48,557 nt of DNA from a virus. Every line of letters begins with the position of its first letter. Positions within the stretch are counted from its first letter, which is position 1. Positions 40,897 to 48,557 of this stretch are shown one piece after another. The stretch spans positions 1 to 48,557 of the IMG/VR virus record IMGVR_UViG_3300025101_000036; one strand, given 5' to 3'. Below the pieces are notes generated by a model, which was given only the letters and a program-made list of their open reading frames with translations, was not told the origin of the DNA and ran no database searches. The position numbers and the translations under genes were made by a program.

Positions 40897-42330
40897 ATGG
40901 CATTAAATCCATTTTTCCTACAAGGTGCTCAGTCTGAACAGAGATTAACACAAGATTTAATAAACGAACACCTAAGAACTTTTGGTGTTGAAGTAACGTA
41001 TATACCAAGAAAGTATGTAAGTAGAGAAACTATTATGGAAGAGGTTACTTCTTCCAAATTTGATGATAATTTTTCTATAGAAGCATACGTTAATACTTAT
41101 GAAGGGTATTCTGGTGCAGGAGATATTCTAACAAAATTTGGTATGAGTATTAAGGATGAAGTAATTCTTACTATATCAAAAGAAAGATTTGAAGATTTTA
41201 TATCACCATTCATGGCTGGATTGGATGATGGAAGTGATACCAGTGAAATTATTCTTTCTTCAAGACCAAGAGAAGGTGACTTAGTATATTTTCCATTAGG
41301 TCAAAGATTATTTGAAATAAAATTTGTAGAGCATGAAGACCCATTTTATCAATTGGGTAAGAATTACGTTTATCAACTTAAATGTGAACTCTTTGAATAT
41401 GAGGATGAGGTTATTGATACTTCTATTGAGGCAATCGATACTCAAGTTCAAGAGGAAGGATTTATAAACACACTTAGACTTGTTGGTTTGGGACAAACTG
41501 CTGAAGCATCTACTTCAATTGGTAGTGGATTTATTAGTAAGTTATATTTAAATAATGATGGTTCTGGATTTACTTCAGCACCATCAGTTGTATTCAGTCC
41601 TTCACCTGCTAATGATACTGCTAGGGCAGTAGCAATAACAACAACTATAGCAAATGTAACTTCTATTGAGAAAATATTATTCACAAACCGTGGTTCTGGA
41701 TATGTGACTCCACCTACAGTATCATTTATTGGTGGAGGTGGTAGTGGAGCAGCAGCAACTTGTTCTATCGAAACTGCTTTACAAGGAGTAATTAGAATTA
41801 ATACATTATCTGGTGGATCTGGATATGGAACTGTACCAAATATACTTATTGCTTCACCTGGTGCAGGTGTTACTGCTACTGGAATAGCATCTATTAGTGC
41901 TAGTGGTGATCAAAGTACTGCTTTCTTCAATCAAGATGATATTGTTAGATTTGTTTATGTTGATGAACCAGGAAAAGGTTATACTTCAACACCAACAATT
42001 GCTATAGCAAATCCAGACTCAATGGCTGGAGTTGGAACTTATCAGTTTAATGAAATAATCAAGGGATCTCAATCTGGAACAGAAGCAAGAGTTAAAAATT
42101 GGGATGTTGATTCATATACTCTTCTAATAGGAAATGTTGGTATTGGATCAACAGTTTCTGGATTCTATACGGGAGAAGAAATTGTAGGACAAACATCTGG
42201 AGCAAAATATGCATGTGCTTCGTTTAATTCTGACGATTCTAATGATAAATACAACGAGGGTGATGAATTTGAATTTGAAGCAGATAACATCCTTGATTTC
42301 ACAGAATCCAATCCATTTGGTGTAGTTTGA
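40897..42330 (+). CDS. gp14: Neck protein gp14 with beta-repeat insertion
   Basis: A 477-residue protein against 256 in T4. The first 190 residues match gp14 (NPFFLQGAQSEQRLTQDLIN, VEVTYIPRKYVS, ILTKFGMSIKDEVILTISKE, RPREGDLVYFPLGQRLFEIK and YQLKCELFEYEDE). Residues about 193-380 add four repeats of the 'GxG(Y/F)xxxP' type, and the C-terminus has GSQSGTEARVKNWDVD and an acidic ending NDKYNEGDEFEFEAD. The core joins the head to the tail. The insertion probably forms a decoration on the neck. Confidence 0.88.
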   Translation: MALNPFFLQGAQSEQRLTQDLINEHLRTFGVEVTYIPRKYVSRETIMEEVTSSKFDDNFSIEAYVNTYEGYSGAGDILTKFGMSIKDEVILTISKERFEDFISPFMAGLDDGSDTSEIILSSRPREGDLVYFPLGQRLFEIKFVEHEDPFYQLGKNYVYQLKCELFEYEDEVIDTSIEAIDTQVQEEGFINTLRLVGLGQTAEASTSIGSGFISKLYLNNDGSGFTSAPSVVFSPSPANDTARAVAITTTIANVTSIEKILFTNRGSGYVTPPTVSFIGGGGSGAAATCSIETALQGVIRINTLSGGSGYGTVPNILIASPGAGVTATGIASISASGDQSTAFFNQDDIVRFVYVDEPGKGYTSTPTIAIANPDSMAGVGTYQFNEIIKGSQSGTEARVKNWDVDSYTLLIGNVGIGSTVSGFYTGEEIVGQTSGAKYACASFNSDDSNDKYNEGDEFEFEADNILDFTESNPFGVV

Positions 42331-42331
42331 T

Positions 42332-43174
42332 ATGTTAGGGACTTATTTTTATCACGAAATAATGAGAAAGACTGTTATCGCTTTCGGTACAGTTTTTAAT
42401 GATATTAATGTTAGACATCAAGATAAGACAGGTAAAGATATTTCAACTGTTAGAGTCCCTATTGCTTATGGTCCAAGACAAAAGTTTTTAGCAAGACTTC
42501 AACAGCAACCAGATCTTAATAAGGCTGTCCAAATTACATTACCTAGAATGTCATTTGAGATGACTTCTATTGATTATGACCCATCAAGGAAGTCGGGAGT
42601 TACTCAAACATTTAAAGCACAAGACGATAAGAAATTTAAAAAAGTTTTCATGCCCGTTCCATATAATTTAGGGTTTGAACTAAATGTTTTAACTAAAACT
42701 CAAGATGATGCATTACAAATTGTAGAACAAATATTACCATTTTTTCAACCAGGATTTACATTAACAATAGATCTAGTTAAATCTATTGGAGAAAAAAGAG
42801 ATATTCCTTTAATACTTCAAAATATATCATTTACAGATGATTATGAAGGTAATTATGAGACAAGAAGAGCATTAATTTATACTTTCACATTTACTGCAAA
42901 AACTTATATGTTTGGTCCTATCGCTGATAGTACTGATGGACTTATTCGTAAGGTTCAGTTGGATTACTACAGTGATACTAATAGGCAGACTGCTAATCGT
43001 GAAATGAGATATAGAATAGAATCAAAAGCCAAGAAGGACTATAATGAAGATGGATATATAGATCAGTTAGACGATCCATTGATTCCTCCAGGGGATGATT
43101 TTGGATTCACGGAAACTAGAGAGTTCTTCGACAATTCTAAAGAATATAGTCCAACTCGTAAGGTAGACATCTAA
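42332..43174 (+). CDS. gp15: Tail sheath terminator/stabiliser gp15
   Basis: A 280-residue protein (T4 gp15 is 272). gp15 forms the hexamer that caps the tail sheath and tube and docks to the neck. Matching features are GTYFYHEIMRKTVIAFGTVF, VPIAYGPRQKFLARL, ITLPRMSFEMTSIDYDPSRK, PVPYNLGFELNVLTKTQDD and LPFFQPGFTLTIDLV. Near residues 236-248 a DxNxDGxIDxxDD stretch forms a calcium-type loop. The stop overlaps the next ATG. Confidence 0.92.
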   Translation: MLGTYFYHEIMRKTVIAFGTVFNDINVRHQDKTGKDISTVRVPIAYGPRQKFLARLQQQPDLNKAVQITLPRMSFEMTSIDYDPSRKSGVTQTFKAQDDKKFKKVFMPVPYNLGFELNVLTKTQDDALQIVEQILPFFQPGFTLTIDLVKSIGEKRDIPLILQNISFTDDYEGNYETRRALIYTFTFTAKTYMFGPIADSTDGLIRKVQLDYYSDTNRQTANREMRYRIESKAKKDYNEDGYIDQLDDPLIPPGDDFGFTETREFFDNSKEYSPTRKVDI

Positions 43175-44163
43175 TGGCATCTTTAAAAGAAGGTAATTTA
43201 CATAAATGGTTTAATTCATCAAAGTCTAAAGACGGTAAGAAAGGATGGGTTAATGTAGTTACAGGTGGAACTTGTGCTAGTGATGAGAAGGGTGAGGGAA
43301 CTCCTAAGTGTGTTTCATCATCTAAAAGAGCAAGTATGACAAAAGCAGAAAGACGTTCTGCATCAAGAAGAAAGAAGAAAGCAGATCCTGGTCAACAATC
43401 TAAAACAGGTGCTGCAAAGCCTACATATGTTAGTACCGACAAGAAGAAGATGAAAGAAGAAACTTCTATTGACGAAAAATGTTGGGATGGATATACTCAA
43501 AAAGGAATGAAGAAAAAGGGTAAAAGAGTTGTTCCTAATTGTGTAAAAGAATCTGATCTTCAATTAATTTGGGAAAAGGCAAGAAAGAAAGCAGATAAGA
43601 AAACAATAAAAAGATGGTGGGATGATGATGGTGATGGAATAGGATATGAAAAGGGTGAAGTCAAAGAACATCATAAGAAGGATGATAATGGTAATACTAT
43701 TCCTCATGAAGATGAATTAACCGAATCAGATAAGAAAGGTAAGGGTAGTGGTAAGAAAGATGCTTGCTATCATAAGGTAAAATCAAGTGCTAAGGTTTGG
43801 CCAAGTGCATATGCTTCTGGTAGATTAGTTCAGTGTCGTAAGAAAGGTGCTGCTAATTATGGTAAGAGTAAGAGTGAATCATACTCTTGGAGAGATACTT
43901 TTGATTATATTGAAGAAGGTGCTGCTTGGACAAAAAAATCTGGTAAAAATGAAAAAGGTGGTTTAAATGAAAAAGGAAGAAAAAGTTACGAAAGAGAGAA
44001 TCCAGGCAGTGACCTTAAAGCTCCTTCAAAGAAACCTGGCAACAAGCGTAGAGCGTCTTTTTGTGCGAGGATGAAAGGTATGAAGAAGAAACTTACTTCT
44101 GCCAAAACCGCAAGGGATCCAGATTCAAGAATTAATAAGTCCTTAAGGGCTTGGAACTGTTAA
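43174..44163 (+). CDS. Basic structural or internal protein, 329 aa (DUF6321-like C-terminus)
   Basis: A 329-residue very Lys-rich protein with several small Cys-bearing modules. Residues about 2-55 are LKEGNLHKWFNSS...GWVNVVTGGTCASD followed by TPKCVSS. Then come KRASMTKAERR and DPGQQSKTGAAKPTYVSTDK. Next are two CWDGYTQKGMKKKG-type segments, a DDDGDGIGYEKGE calcium-type loop, and CYHKVKSSAKVWPSAYASG. It also carries the SYSWRDTFDYIEEG motif. The C-terminal GGLNEKGRKSYERENPGSD plus RASFCARMKGMKKK block resembles the DUF6321 family (from memory). This kind of protein recurs between gp15 and gp16 in cyanophages. Its high charge fits packaging with DNA or scaffold contact, but no role is proven. 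Confidence 0.65.
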   Translation: MASLKEGNLHKWFNSSKSKDGKKGWVNVVTGGTCASDEKGEGTPKCVSSSKRASMTKAERRSASRRKKKADPGQQSKTGAAKPTYVSTDKKKMKEETSIDEKCWDGYTQKGMKKKGKRVVPNCVKESDLQLIWEKARKKADKKTIKRWWDDDGDGIGYEKGEVKEHHKKDDNGNTIPHEDELTESDKKGKGSGKKDACYHKVKSSAKVWPSAYASGRLVQCRKKGAANYGKSKSESYSWRDTFDYIEEGAAWTKKSGKNEKGGLNEKGRKSYERENPGSDLKAPSKKPGNKRRASFCARMKGMKKKLTSAKTARDPDSRINKSLRAWNC

Positions 44164-44167
44164 TACC

Positions 44168-44602
44168 ATGAAAGATAATTATGACGATTTGAATGATACA
44201 TTTAATACTGAACTTGAAGTTCAGCAAGTTAATGAGGGTGGTTGTGTCCGAAGAAAGGATACACTGCCCGATATTACTGATGATGCTGAAAAGGATTACA
44301 AGTACGCAAGAGCACAATTATATTCATTAATAGAAAAGGGTCAGGAAACTCTAAATGGAGTTATGGAACTTGCTGGTGAAAGTGCAAGTCCAAGAGCATA
44401 TGAAGTTGCTGGTCAAGTATTAAAGTCAACTGCCGATATTACGGATAAATTAGCAGATCTTCAAAAGAAGATGAAAGATTTGGATGAAGATAAACCAAAA
44501 GGTCCAAGTAATGTTACAAATAACGCATTATTTGTTGGATCCACTAGCGAACTTTCAAAGATGATAAAGGAAGGTATTCTAAATAATACTGAAGAATCAT
44601 AG
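44168..44602 (+). CDS. gp16: Small terminase subunit gp16
   Basis: A 144-residue protein (T4 gp16 is 164). gp16 forms a ring that recognises DNA and stimulates the packaging motor. The core DDAEKDYKYARAQLYSLIEK, followed by GQETLNGVMELAGESASPRA and YEVAGQVLKSTADITDKLAD, is the conserved helical hairpin of T4-type small terminases. KDLDEDKPKGPSNVTNNALF and VGSTSELSKMIKEG form the typical C-terminal tail. Its position ahead of gp17 supports the call, although two other genes intervene. Confidence 0.9.
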   Translation: MKDNYDDLNDTFNTELEVQQVNEGGCVRRKDTLPDITDDAEKDYKYARAQLYSLIEKGQETLNGVMELAGESASPRAYEVAGQVLKSTADITDKLADLQKKMKDLDEDKPKGPSNVTNNALFVGSTSELSKMIKEGILNNTEES

Positions 44603-44609
44603 TAAAGGC

Positions 44610-45134
44610 ATGAGTATTGGCGAAAATATAAAAGCAAAATCTTACGATACTTATAATTGGAGAGATGATTTCCATCCAATGGAAATTGAATCTATTGACA
44701 TAATTAAGGCAGATCCATTGGTATCAGAAAATGCAGCAGCAGTTGTTGGTAACTTAACAGGTCCAGCAATAGATGCTACAAAAGTAGCTCTTGGTTCTAT
44801 TGCTAGTGTAGGTAATACTATGAGAAGAAAGGAAAAGGAAGAACAGAAAGAACTTGATGATAAAAGAATAAAATCAAAAAAGATAGAAGTTTATACTAGA
44901 AAAGATGAAGAAAAAATTGATGAAGGTAAAACCACTAGAGTTAGGGGTATAAAGATTCTTGGATCAGGGCATCCAAAAAATTCAGCTGCAGGAACAAATG
45001 AAAAACCACTCTTAGATTATTCAAAGATTAGAGCAAAAGCACCAATAACTAATGACGGAAAGAAAAATATAAACCCTAGCAAAAATGAAGTAATTGCTGC
45101 TTCATATTCTTGGAGAAATCAATTAGGACTATGA
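44610..45134 (+). CDS. Hypothetical protein with paired SYxWR motifs, 174 aa
   Basis: A 174-residue protein with an acidic and hydrophobic middle (AAAVVGNLTGPAIDATKVAL), a Lys/Glu-rich helix (RRKEKEEQKELDDKRIKSKK) and basic GSGHPKNSAAG and KKNINPSKNE segments. It carries a SYDTYNWRDDF motif near the N-terminus and ASYSWRNQLGL at the very C-terminus. The same motif appears in the 329-residue protein (SYSWRDTF). No family is recognised. The stop overlaps the next start (ATGA). A structural or assembly role is suggested by context only. Confidence 0.55.
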   Translation: MSIGENIKAKSYDTYNWRDDFHPMEIESIDIIKADPLVSENAAAVVGNLTGPAIDATKVALGSIASVGNTMRRKEKEEQKELDDKRIKSKKIEVYTRKDEEKIDEGKTTRVRGIKILGSGHPKNSAAGTNEKPLLDYSKIRAKAPITNDGKKNINPSKNEVIAASYSWRNQLGL

Positions 45135-47725
45135 AAATATTAGGTGGAGAAACAAATCTAAACGCTCCTATTAGCGTTGGTAGTGCTCGTGTTGTAAGAG
45201 TCTTTAATAGCGATTCTTCTAATTTACTTGTAACTAGAAAAACTTATGGTGGTACTACTGTAGGTACTTTTATAGTTCCTGCAGGTGAAGTTGTATATTG
45301 TGAAAAGGATTATACAGATACTCTAGAAGGTAGTGCGAATCTTAAAGTAACACAGGTTGCTTTTTCACCTATGATGAGTTTTGTATCTGAAGATTCTGCT
45401 GGACCAACATATACTCATTCAGTATCTGCTACTGCTGTAGATGAAGGTGGTAATTTTACAACTACAATTACAACTACTAATGTTGCTGATGGAACTAATT
45501 TATATTGGGAGTTAACTGGCGTACAATCTGCAGATTTCTCATCAGGAGCACTAACAGGAACAGCATCTATATCAAGTAATTCTGCCACTTTCTCTCATAC
45601 AGTTGATGAAGATTTAACTACTGAAGGAACAGAAACTGCTACGATTAAAGTTTATAGCGATTCTGGAAGAAATACTCAGGTAGGTAATACTTTAACTGTT
45701 ACTATTTCTGATACCTCTACAACACCTGTTGTTCAGGATTTTAGTGTAGACTTTGACGATAATAATGATAGTAGTCCTGGCCATCTTACTCTTCCTCAAA
45801 ATAGTGACTTTAACTTTGGGGGAGATCCTTGGACGATAGAGTGTTGGGTATATCCAAGCAACATAGCAAATACTACTGGTGGAAAATTAAATATTCTTTG
45901 GAATAGTGGTGGTAATAATAATAACACTTTATTCACACACTTCACTAACGCTCAGTTAAGTGTAGGAAATCAGAATGCATATATCGTTAATACAGCAGCT
46001 ACTTTTGAGGATAGTAGATGGTATCACCTTGCATTTACTAGAGATGGTAGTAATAATCTAAGAGTATTTCAAAATGGTATTAAACTTGCTACGGTTTCAG
46101 ATAGTACAAATTGGATATGCGGTGGACCAGTACTAATTGGAAGATCATCAGTAGATTCTCAATCCATGAATGGTCTGGTTTCAAACTTTAGAGTTGTAAA
46201 AGGAGAAGCACTTTATACAGATACTTTCACACCACCATTCACAAGATTAACAACAACAAGTCAAAGTGCAACTGCAAGTAATGTAAAACTTTTATGTTGT
46301 AACAAATCTACAGAAACAGGTTCAACTGTTGCTCCTGATGGTCTTACTGCGAATGATGATCCTACAACTGGAACTGCAACTATCGGTGGAACGGCTAATA
46401 CACCATATGTAGATTTTGATGATGATGATGGTTTAAATGGAGCTGCTGATAGTGATCTTAGTATAGGGACATCCGCATTTACTATTGAGTTTTGGGTTTA
46501 TCTTGATAATGCTCCTGGTACAGGTTCTCCTAGTTATGCCAGAATGTTCCAATTAGATGGTCCTAGTGGAAATAGTGATTCAAAGAATTTACAAATTACA
46601 ATCAATCCAAGTACTAAGGCAGTTCAAGTTTGGGCATATGATGGAAGTATTGCTGTAACTATTGGTGGTAGTACGAACATGCAGAATGCCTGGCACCATG
46701 TTGCTGTTGTTAGAGATAGTAATCAACTTATGACTCTGTTTATTGATGGAACTTCTGAAGGTACTCAATCAAATGCAACTCAAAGCTTTGATCCTAATAG
46801 TGGTAGTCCTCGTGTAAGAATAGGTTCATATGATAATGGTGAAACAAATGGTGTATTTAATGGTAAAATTAGTAATTTAAGAGTATTAGTAGGAACAGCA
46901 CTTTATACATCAAACTTTACAACTCCAAATCCACCACTTACGAATATAACTAATACAAAATTGTTATGTTGCCAATCATCTGATTCTACTACCACTGCTG
47001 CAGTAGGTCCTGATAGTATTAGTGAGGTTAATCCTAATAATATTGATTCCAGTACTGCTGATCCATTTACAGATGATTGGAGTGTTGAGTTTGATGGTGA
47101 TGATTATTTAACTATAGCTGATAGCACTGATTTTGATCTTGATTCATCAGACTTTACAATAGAATGTTGGTATAACCCAGATACTAATCCAAGTTGGTGT
47201 GGATTAATAGCTCAGTGGCCAAATGGAAATTATAACGTAACAAACAGTTGGGTACTTGAACCTGTTGGTAATACTTTATCATTCTATTATTGTAATACTG
47301 CTGGTAATTTATATAATGCTAATGGACCTGGTTCAGTTCAAACAAACCAATGGCAACATTGTGCCGTAACAAGGAGTGGTAATACAATTAATGTTTGGTT
47401 AAATGGTTCTAAAGGAGCAGATCATACTATTGTTGGTACTATGCAGAACAGTACTGTTAATGTAGATATTGGTGGTAATGTTGCTGGTAGTGGTTATGTT
47501 GATGGTAATCTTTCTAATATAAGACTTACAAAAGGACAGGCACTTTATACTAGTAACTTTACACCTTCAACATCAGCATTAACAACAACAAGTCAGGGTG
47601 CTACAGCATCAAACGTTAAATTATTATGCTGTCAGAAGGCTATCGAAACTATGGCAATAGTTACACCTAATCCTATTACTATTGGTGGAGGAAATCCCAC
47701 ACCATCTACTAGTGATCCATATTGA
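45131..47725 (+). CDS. Adhesin-like protein with three LamG-type domains, 864 aa
   Basis: Start taken at ATG 45131, overlapping the upstream stop (ATGA); an in-frame TTG at 45110 is less likely. Residues 1-80 form a small beta domain (VRVFNSDSSNLLVTRK, GTFIVPAGEVVY) that is paralogous to the protein at 47755. A Calx-beta-like domain follows at about 95-195. Then come three concanavalin-A/LamG-like domains at about 203-385, 424-618 and 647-838. Each has a WTIECWVYP or FTIEFWVY-type strand, a W(Y/H)H(L/V)A(F/V)xR strand and an ending NVKLLCCxxS. Such domains bind glycans, so this is probably a receptor-binding or capsid-surface adhesin. Position inside the terminase cluster is unusual for T4. 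The C-terminus ends TPNPITIGGGNPTPSTSDP. Confidence 0.8.
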   Translation: MKILGGETNLNAPISVGSARVVRVFNSDSSNLLVTRKTYGGTTVGTFIVPAGEVVYCEKDYTDTLEGSANLKVTQVAFSPMMSFVSEDSAGPTYTHSVSATAVDEGGNFTTTITTTNVADGTNLYWELTGVQSADFSSGALTGTASISSNSATFSHTVDEDLTTEGTETATIKVYSDSGRNTQVGNTLTVTISDTSTTPVVQDFSVDFDDNNDSSPGHLTLPQNSDFNFGGDPWTIECWVYPSNIANTTGGKLNILWNSGGNNNNTLFTHFTNAQLSVGNQNAYIVNTAATFEDSRWYHLAFTRDGSNNLRVFQNGIKLATVSDSTNWICGGPVLIGRSSVDSQSMNGLVSNFRVVKGEALYTDTFTPPFTRLTTTSQSATASNVKLLCCNKSTETGSTVAPDGLTANDDPTTGTATIGGTANTPYVDFDDDDGLNGAADSDLSIGTSAFTIEFWVYLDNAPGTGSPSYARMFQLDGPSGNSDSKNLQITINPSTKAVQVWAYDGSIAVTIGGSTNMQNAWHHVAVVRDSNQLMTLFIDGTSEGTQSNATQSFDPNSGSPRVRIGSYDNGETNGVFNGKISNLRVLVGTALYTSNFTTPNPPLTNITNTKLLCCQSSDSTTTAAVGPDSISEVNPNNIDSSTADPFTDDWSVEFDGDDYLTIADSTDFDLDSSDFTIECWYNPDTNPSWCGLIAQWPNGNYNVTNSWVLEPVGNTLSFYYCNTAGNLYNANGPGSVQTNQWQHCAVTRSGNTINVWLNGSKGADHTIVGTMQNSTVNVDIGGNVAGSGYVDGNLSNIRLTKGQALYTSNFTPSTSALTTTSQGATASNVKLLCCQKAIETMAIVTPNPITIGGGNPTPSTSDPY

Positions 47726-47731
47726 TAAATA
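47724..47731 (+). promoter_or_regulatory. Late-type promoter GATAAATA
   Basis: GATAAATA overlaps the stop of the LamG protein and lies 24 bases before the ATG at 47755. It differs from the T4 late consensus TATAAATA at the first base only. Confidence 0.6.
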
Positions 47732-47754
47732 AGTTTATAGTGTAAGTAAGAGTA

Positions 47755-48024
47755 ATGTCAAGAACTTTGATTAAAGGTGCTGAAGCAGCATCTCCGACAT
47801 CAACAGGAGCAGCAAGTACATTTGGTAGTGCTACTGTTGTGCGTTTAGTTAATACTGACACAAGTGCTCACTTAGTAACACTTGTGGAGGCTGCTAATGG
47901 AACGGTTGTTGGTTCGTTTACAATGCCAGCAGGTTCAGTTGAGTTTTTGGAGAAAGTAAGCACATATGCCATATTTGCTGCTAATGCTGGAGTAAAGGGA
48001 GCAGCAGCAGGATTTACTGATTAG
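47755..48024 (+). CDS. Small virion-associated protein, 89 aa, paralogue of the LamG protein N-domain
   Basis: An 89-residue beta-rich protein. Its layout FGSATVVRLVNTDTSAHLVT, then GTVVGSFTMPAGSVEFLEK and YAIFAANAGVKGAA, parallels residues 10-80 of the LamG-domain protein upstream (VGSARVVRVFNSDSSNLLVT, GTFIVPAGEVVYCEKDYTD). The spacing is the same. It is probably a small structural subunit or head decoration. It has its own late-type promoter and lies 17 bases before the gp17 ATG. Confidence 0.7.
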   Translation: MSRTLIKGAEAASPTSTGAASTFGSATVVRLVNTDTSAHLVTLVEAANGTVVGSFTMPAGSVEFLEKVSTYAIFAANAGVKGAAAGFTD

Positions 48025-48041
48025 TAAGTTTTTTATTTGTT

Positions 48042-48557
48042 ATGTCACAAGAAGTATACTTAGGTAATCCCAACCTGAAGAAGGCGAATACGCCTATAGA
48101 ATTCTCTAAGGACAATATTAGAGAATTTTTAAAGTGTAAAGAAGACCCCGTATATTTTACTAGGAATTATATAAAGATTGTTTCTCTTGATGAGGGACTG
48201 GTTCCTTTTAATATGTACGACTTCCAAGAGAAGTTAATTAAGAGATTTCACGAGAATAGATTTAATATTTGTAAGATGCCTCGTCAGACAGGTAAATCTA
48301 CTACTTGTATATCATATCTTTTACACTATGCGGTTTTTAATGATAATGTCAACATTGCTGTTCTGGCGAACAAAGCGTCCACTGCTAGAGATCTACTTGG
48401 CAGATTACAACTTGCATATGAGAATTTGCCTCGATGGATGCAACAAGGTATAATATCTTGGAATAAAGGTTCTCTGGAATTAGAAAATGGATCTAAAATA
48501 TCGGCAAACTCTACTTCTTCCTCTGCTGTTCGTGGTGGATCTTATAATGTCATATTT
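48042..48557 (+). CDS. gp17: Large terminase subunit gp17, 5' part (partial)
   Basis: The first 172 residues of the packaging ATPase/nuclease; the gene continues beyond the window. Seen: NIREFLKCKEDPVYFTRNYI, YDFQEKLIKRFHENRFNICK, and the Walker A-type PRQTGKST at residues 80-87 (T4: SRQLGKT) followed by YLLHYAVFNDNVNIAVLANK and the RLQLAYENLPRWMQQG helix. The 5' end is well conserved but Walker A lies about 80 residues earlier than in T4 gp17, so the N-terminal region is shorter. The nuclease domain is not in the window. Confidence 0.93.
   Translation, partial: MSQEVYLGNPNLKKANTPIEFSKDNIREFLKCKEDPVYFTRNYIKIVSLDEGLVPFNMYDFQEKLIKRFHENRFNICKMPRQTGKSTTCISYLLHYAVFNDNVNIAVLANKASTARDLLGRLQLAYENLPRWMQQGIISWNKGSLELENGSKISANSTSSSAVRGGSYNVIF

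Noticed and set aside
45110-47725. TTG start at 45110 for the LamG protein
   Set aside because: It lies inside the upstream gene. ATG 45131 overlaps the upstream stop and gives the domain start shared with the 89-residue paralogue.

Overview
The window looks like about a quarter to a third of the genome of a T4-like marine myovirus, most likely a cyanophage (Kyanoviridae-type) infecting Prochlorococcus or Synechococcus. A T4-like phage of another marine bacterium such as Pelagibacter cannot be excluded. The evidence is the order of the right-hand genes, gp25-gp6-(giant protein in the gp7 position)-gp8-(DUF4815 baseplate protein)-...-gp13-gp14-gp15-gp16-...-gp17, together with T4-type late promoters (TATAAATA), marine-phage 2OG-Fe(II) oxygenases, a YHYH-domain giant structural protein and many tiny conserved phage proteins. 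All supported genes lie on the + strand.

Region 1 (1-4,620) is an early-type run of small, tightly packed genes, many with stop/start overlaps (TAATG, ATGA). Almost none has an assignable function. Exceptions are a 2OG-Fe(II) oxygenase at 2762-3307 and small membrane peptides. A perfect sigma-70 promoter (1691-1719) is followed directly by a T4 late-type TATAAATA.

Region 2 (4,620-5,520) is a mainly non-coding regulatory block. It holds two consensus-grade sigma-70 promoters embedded in TTCGTGT repeats, largely spaced 11 bp apart. Two identical 15-mers (ATCTCGACTAGATCT), one inside a promoter spacer and one just before a 42-codon acidic ORF, look like operators. A hairpin-rich stretch of about 200 bp follows. 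I regard this as the most novel-looking part of the window.

Region 3 (5,520-7,960) is visibly richer in GC (about 48-55% in the two lines I counted, against about 30% in a late-gene line). It carries short genes separated by five textbook intrinsic terminators and includes an ArdA-like antirestriction candidate.

Region 4 (8,000-10,126) returns to AT-rich DNA. It has two sigma-70-like promoters, a small AbrB-like protein, a GT-A-like glycosyltransferase and a second 2OG-Fe(II) oxygenase (prolyl-4-hydroxylase type).

Region 5 (10,136-48,557) is the late virion module, driven by TATAAATA or GATAAATA promoters at 10136, 27554, 37971 and 47724. It encodes the baseplate wedge (gp25, gp6, a 4,996-residue giant, gp8, a 2,536-residue DUF4815 protein), candidate capsid-targeted internal proteins with T4 CTS-like N-termini, fibre-like proteins, the neck and tail-terminator proteins (gp13, gp14, gp15), the small terminase (gp16), a three-LamG-domain adhesin-like protein and the 5' part of the large terminase (gp17). 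Together these build the tail tip and neck and start DNA packaging. Long Thr/Gly/Ser-rich beta-repeat segments recur across several of these proteins.
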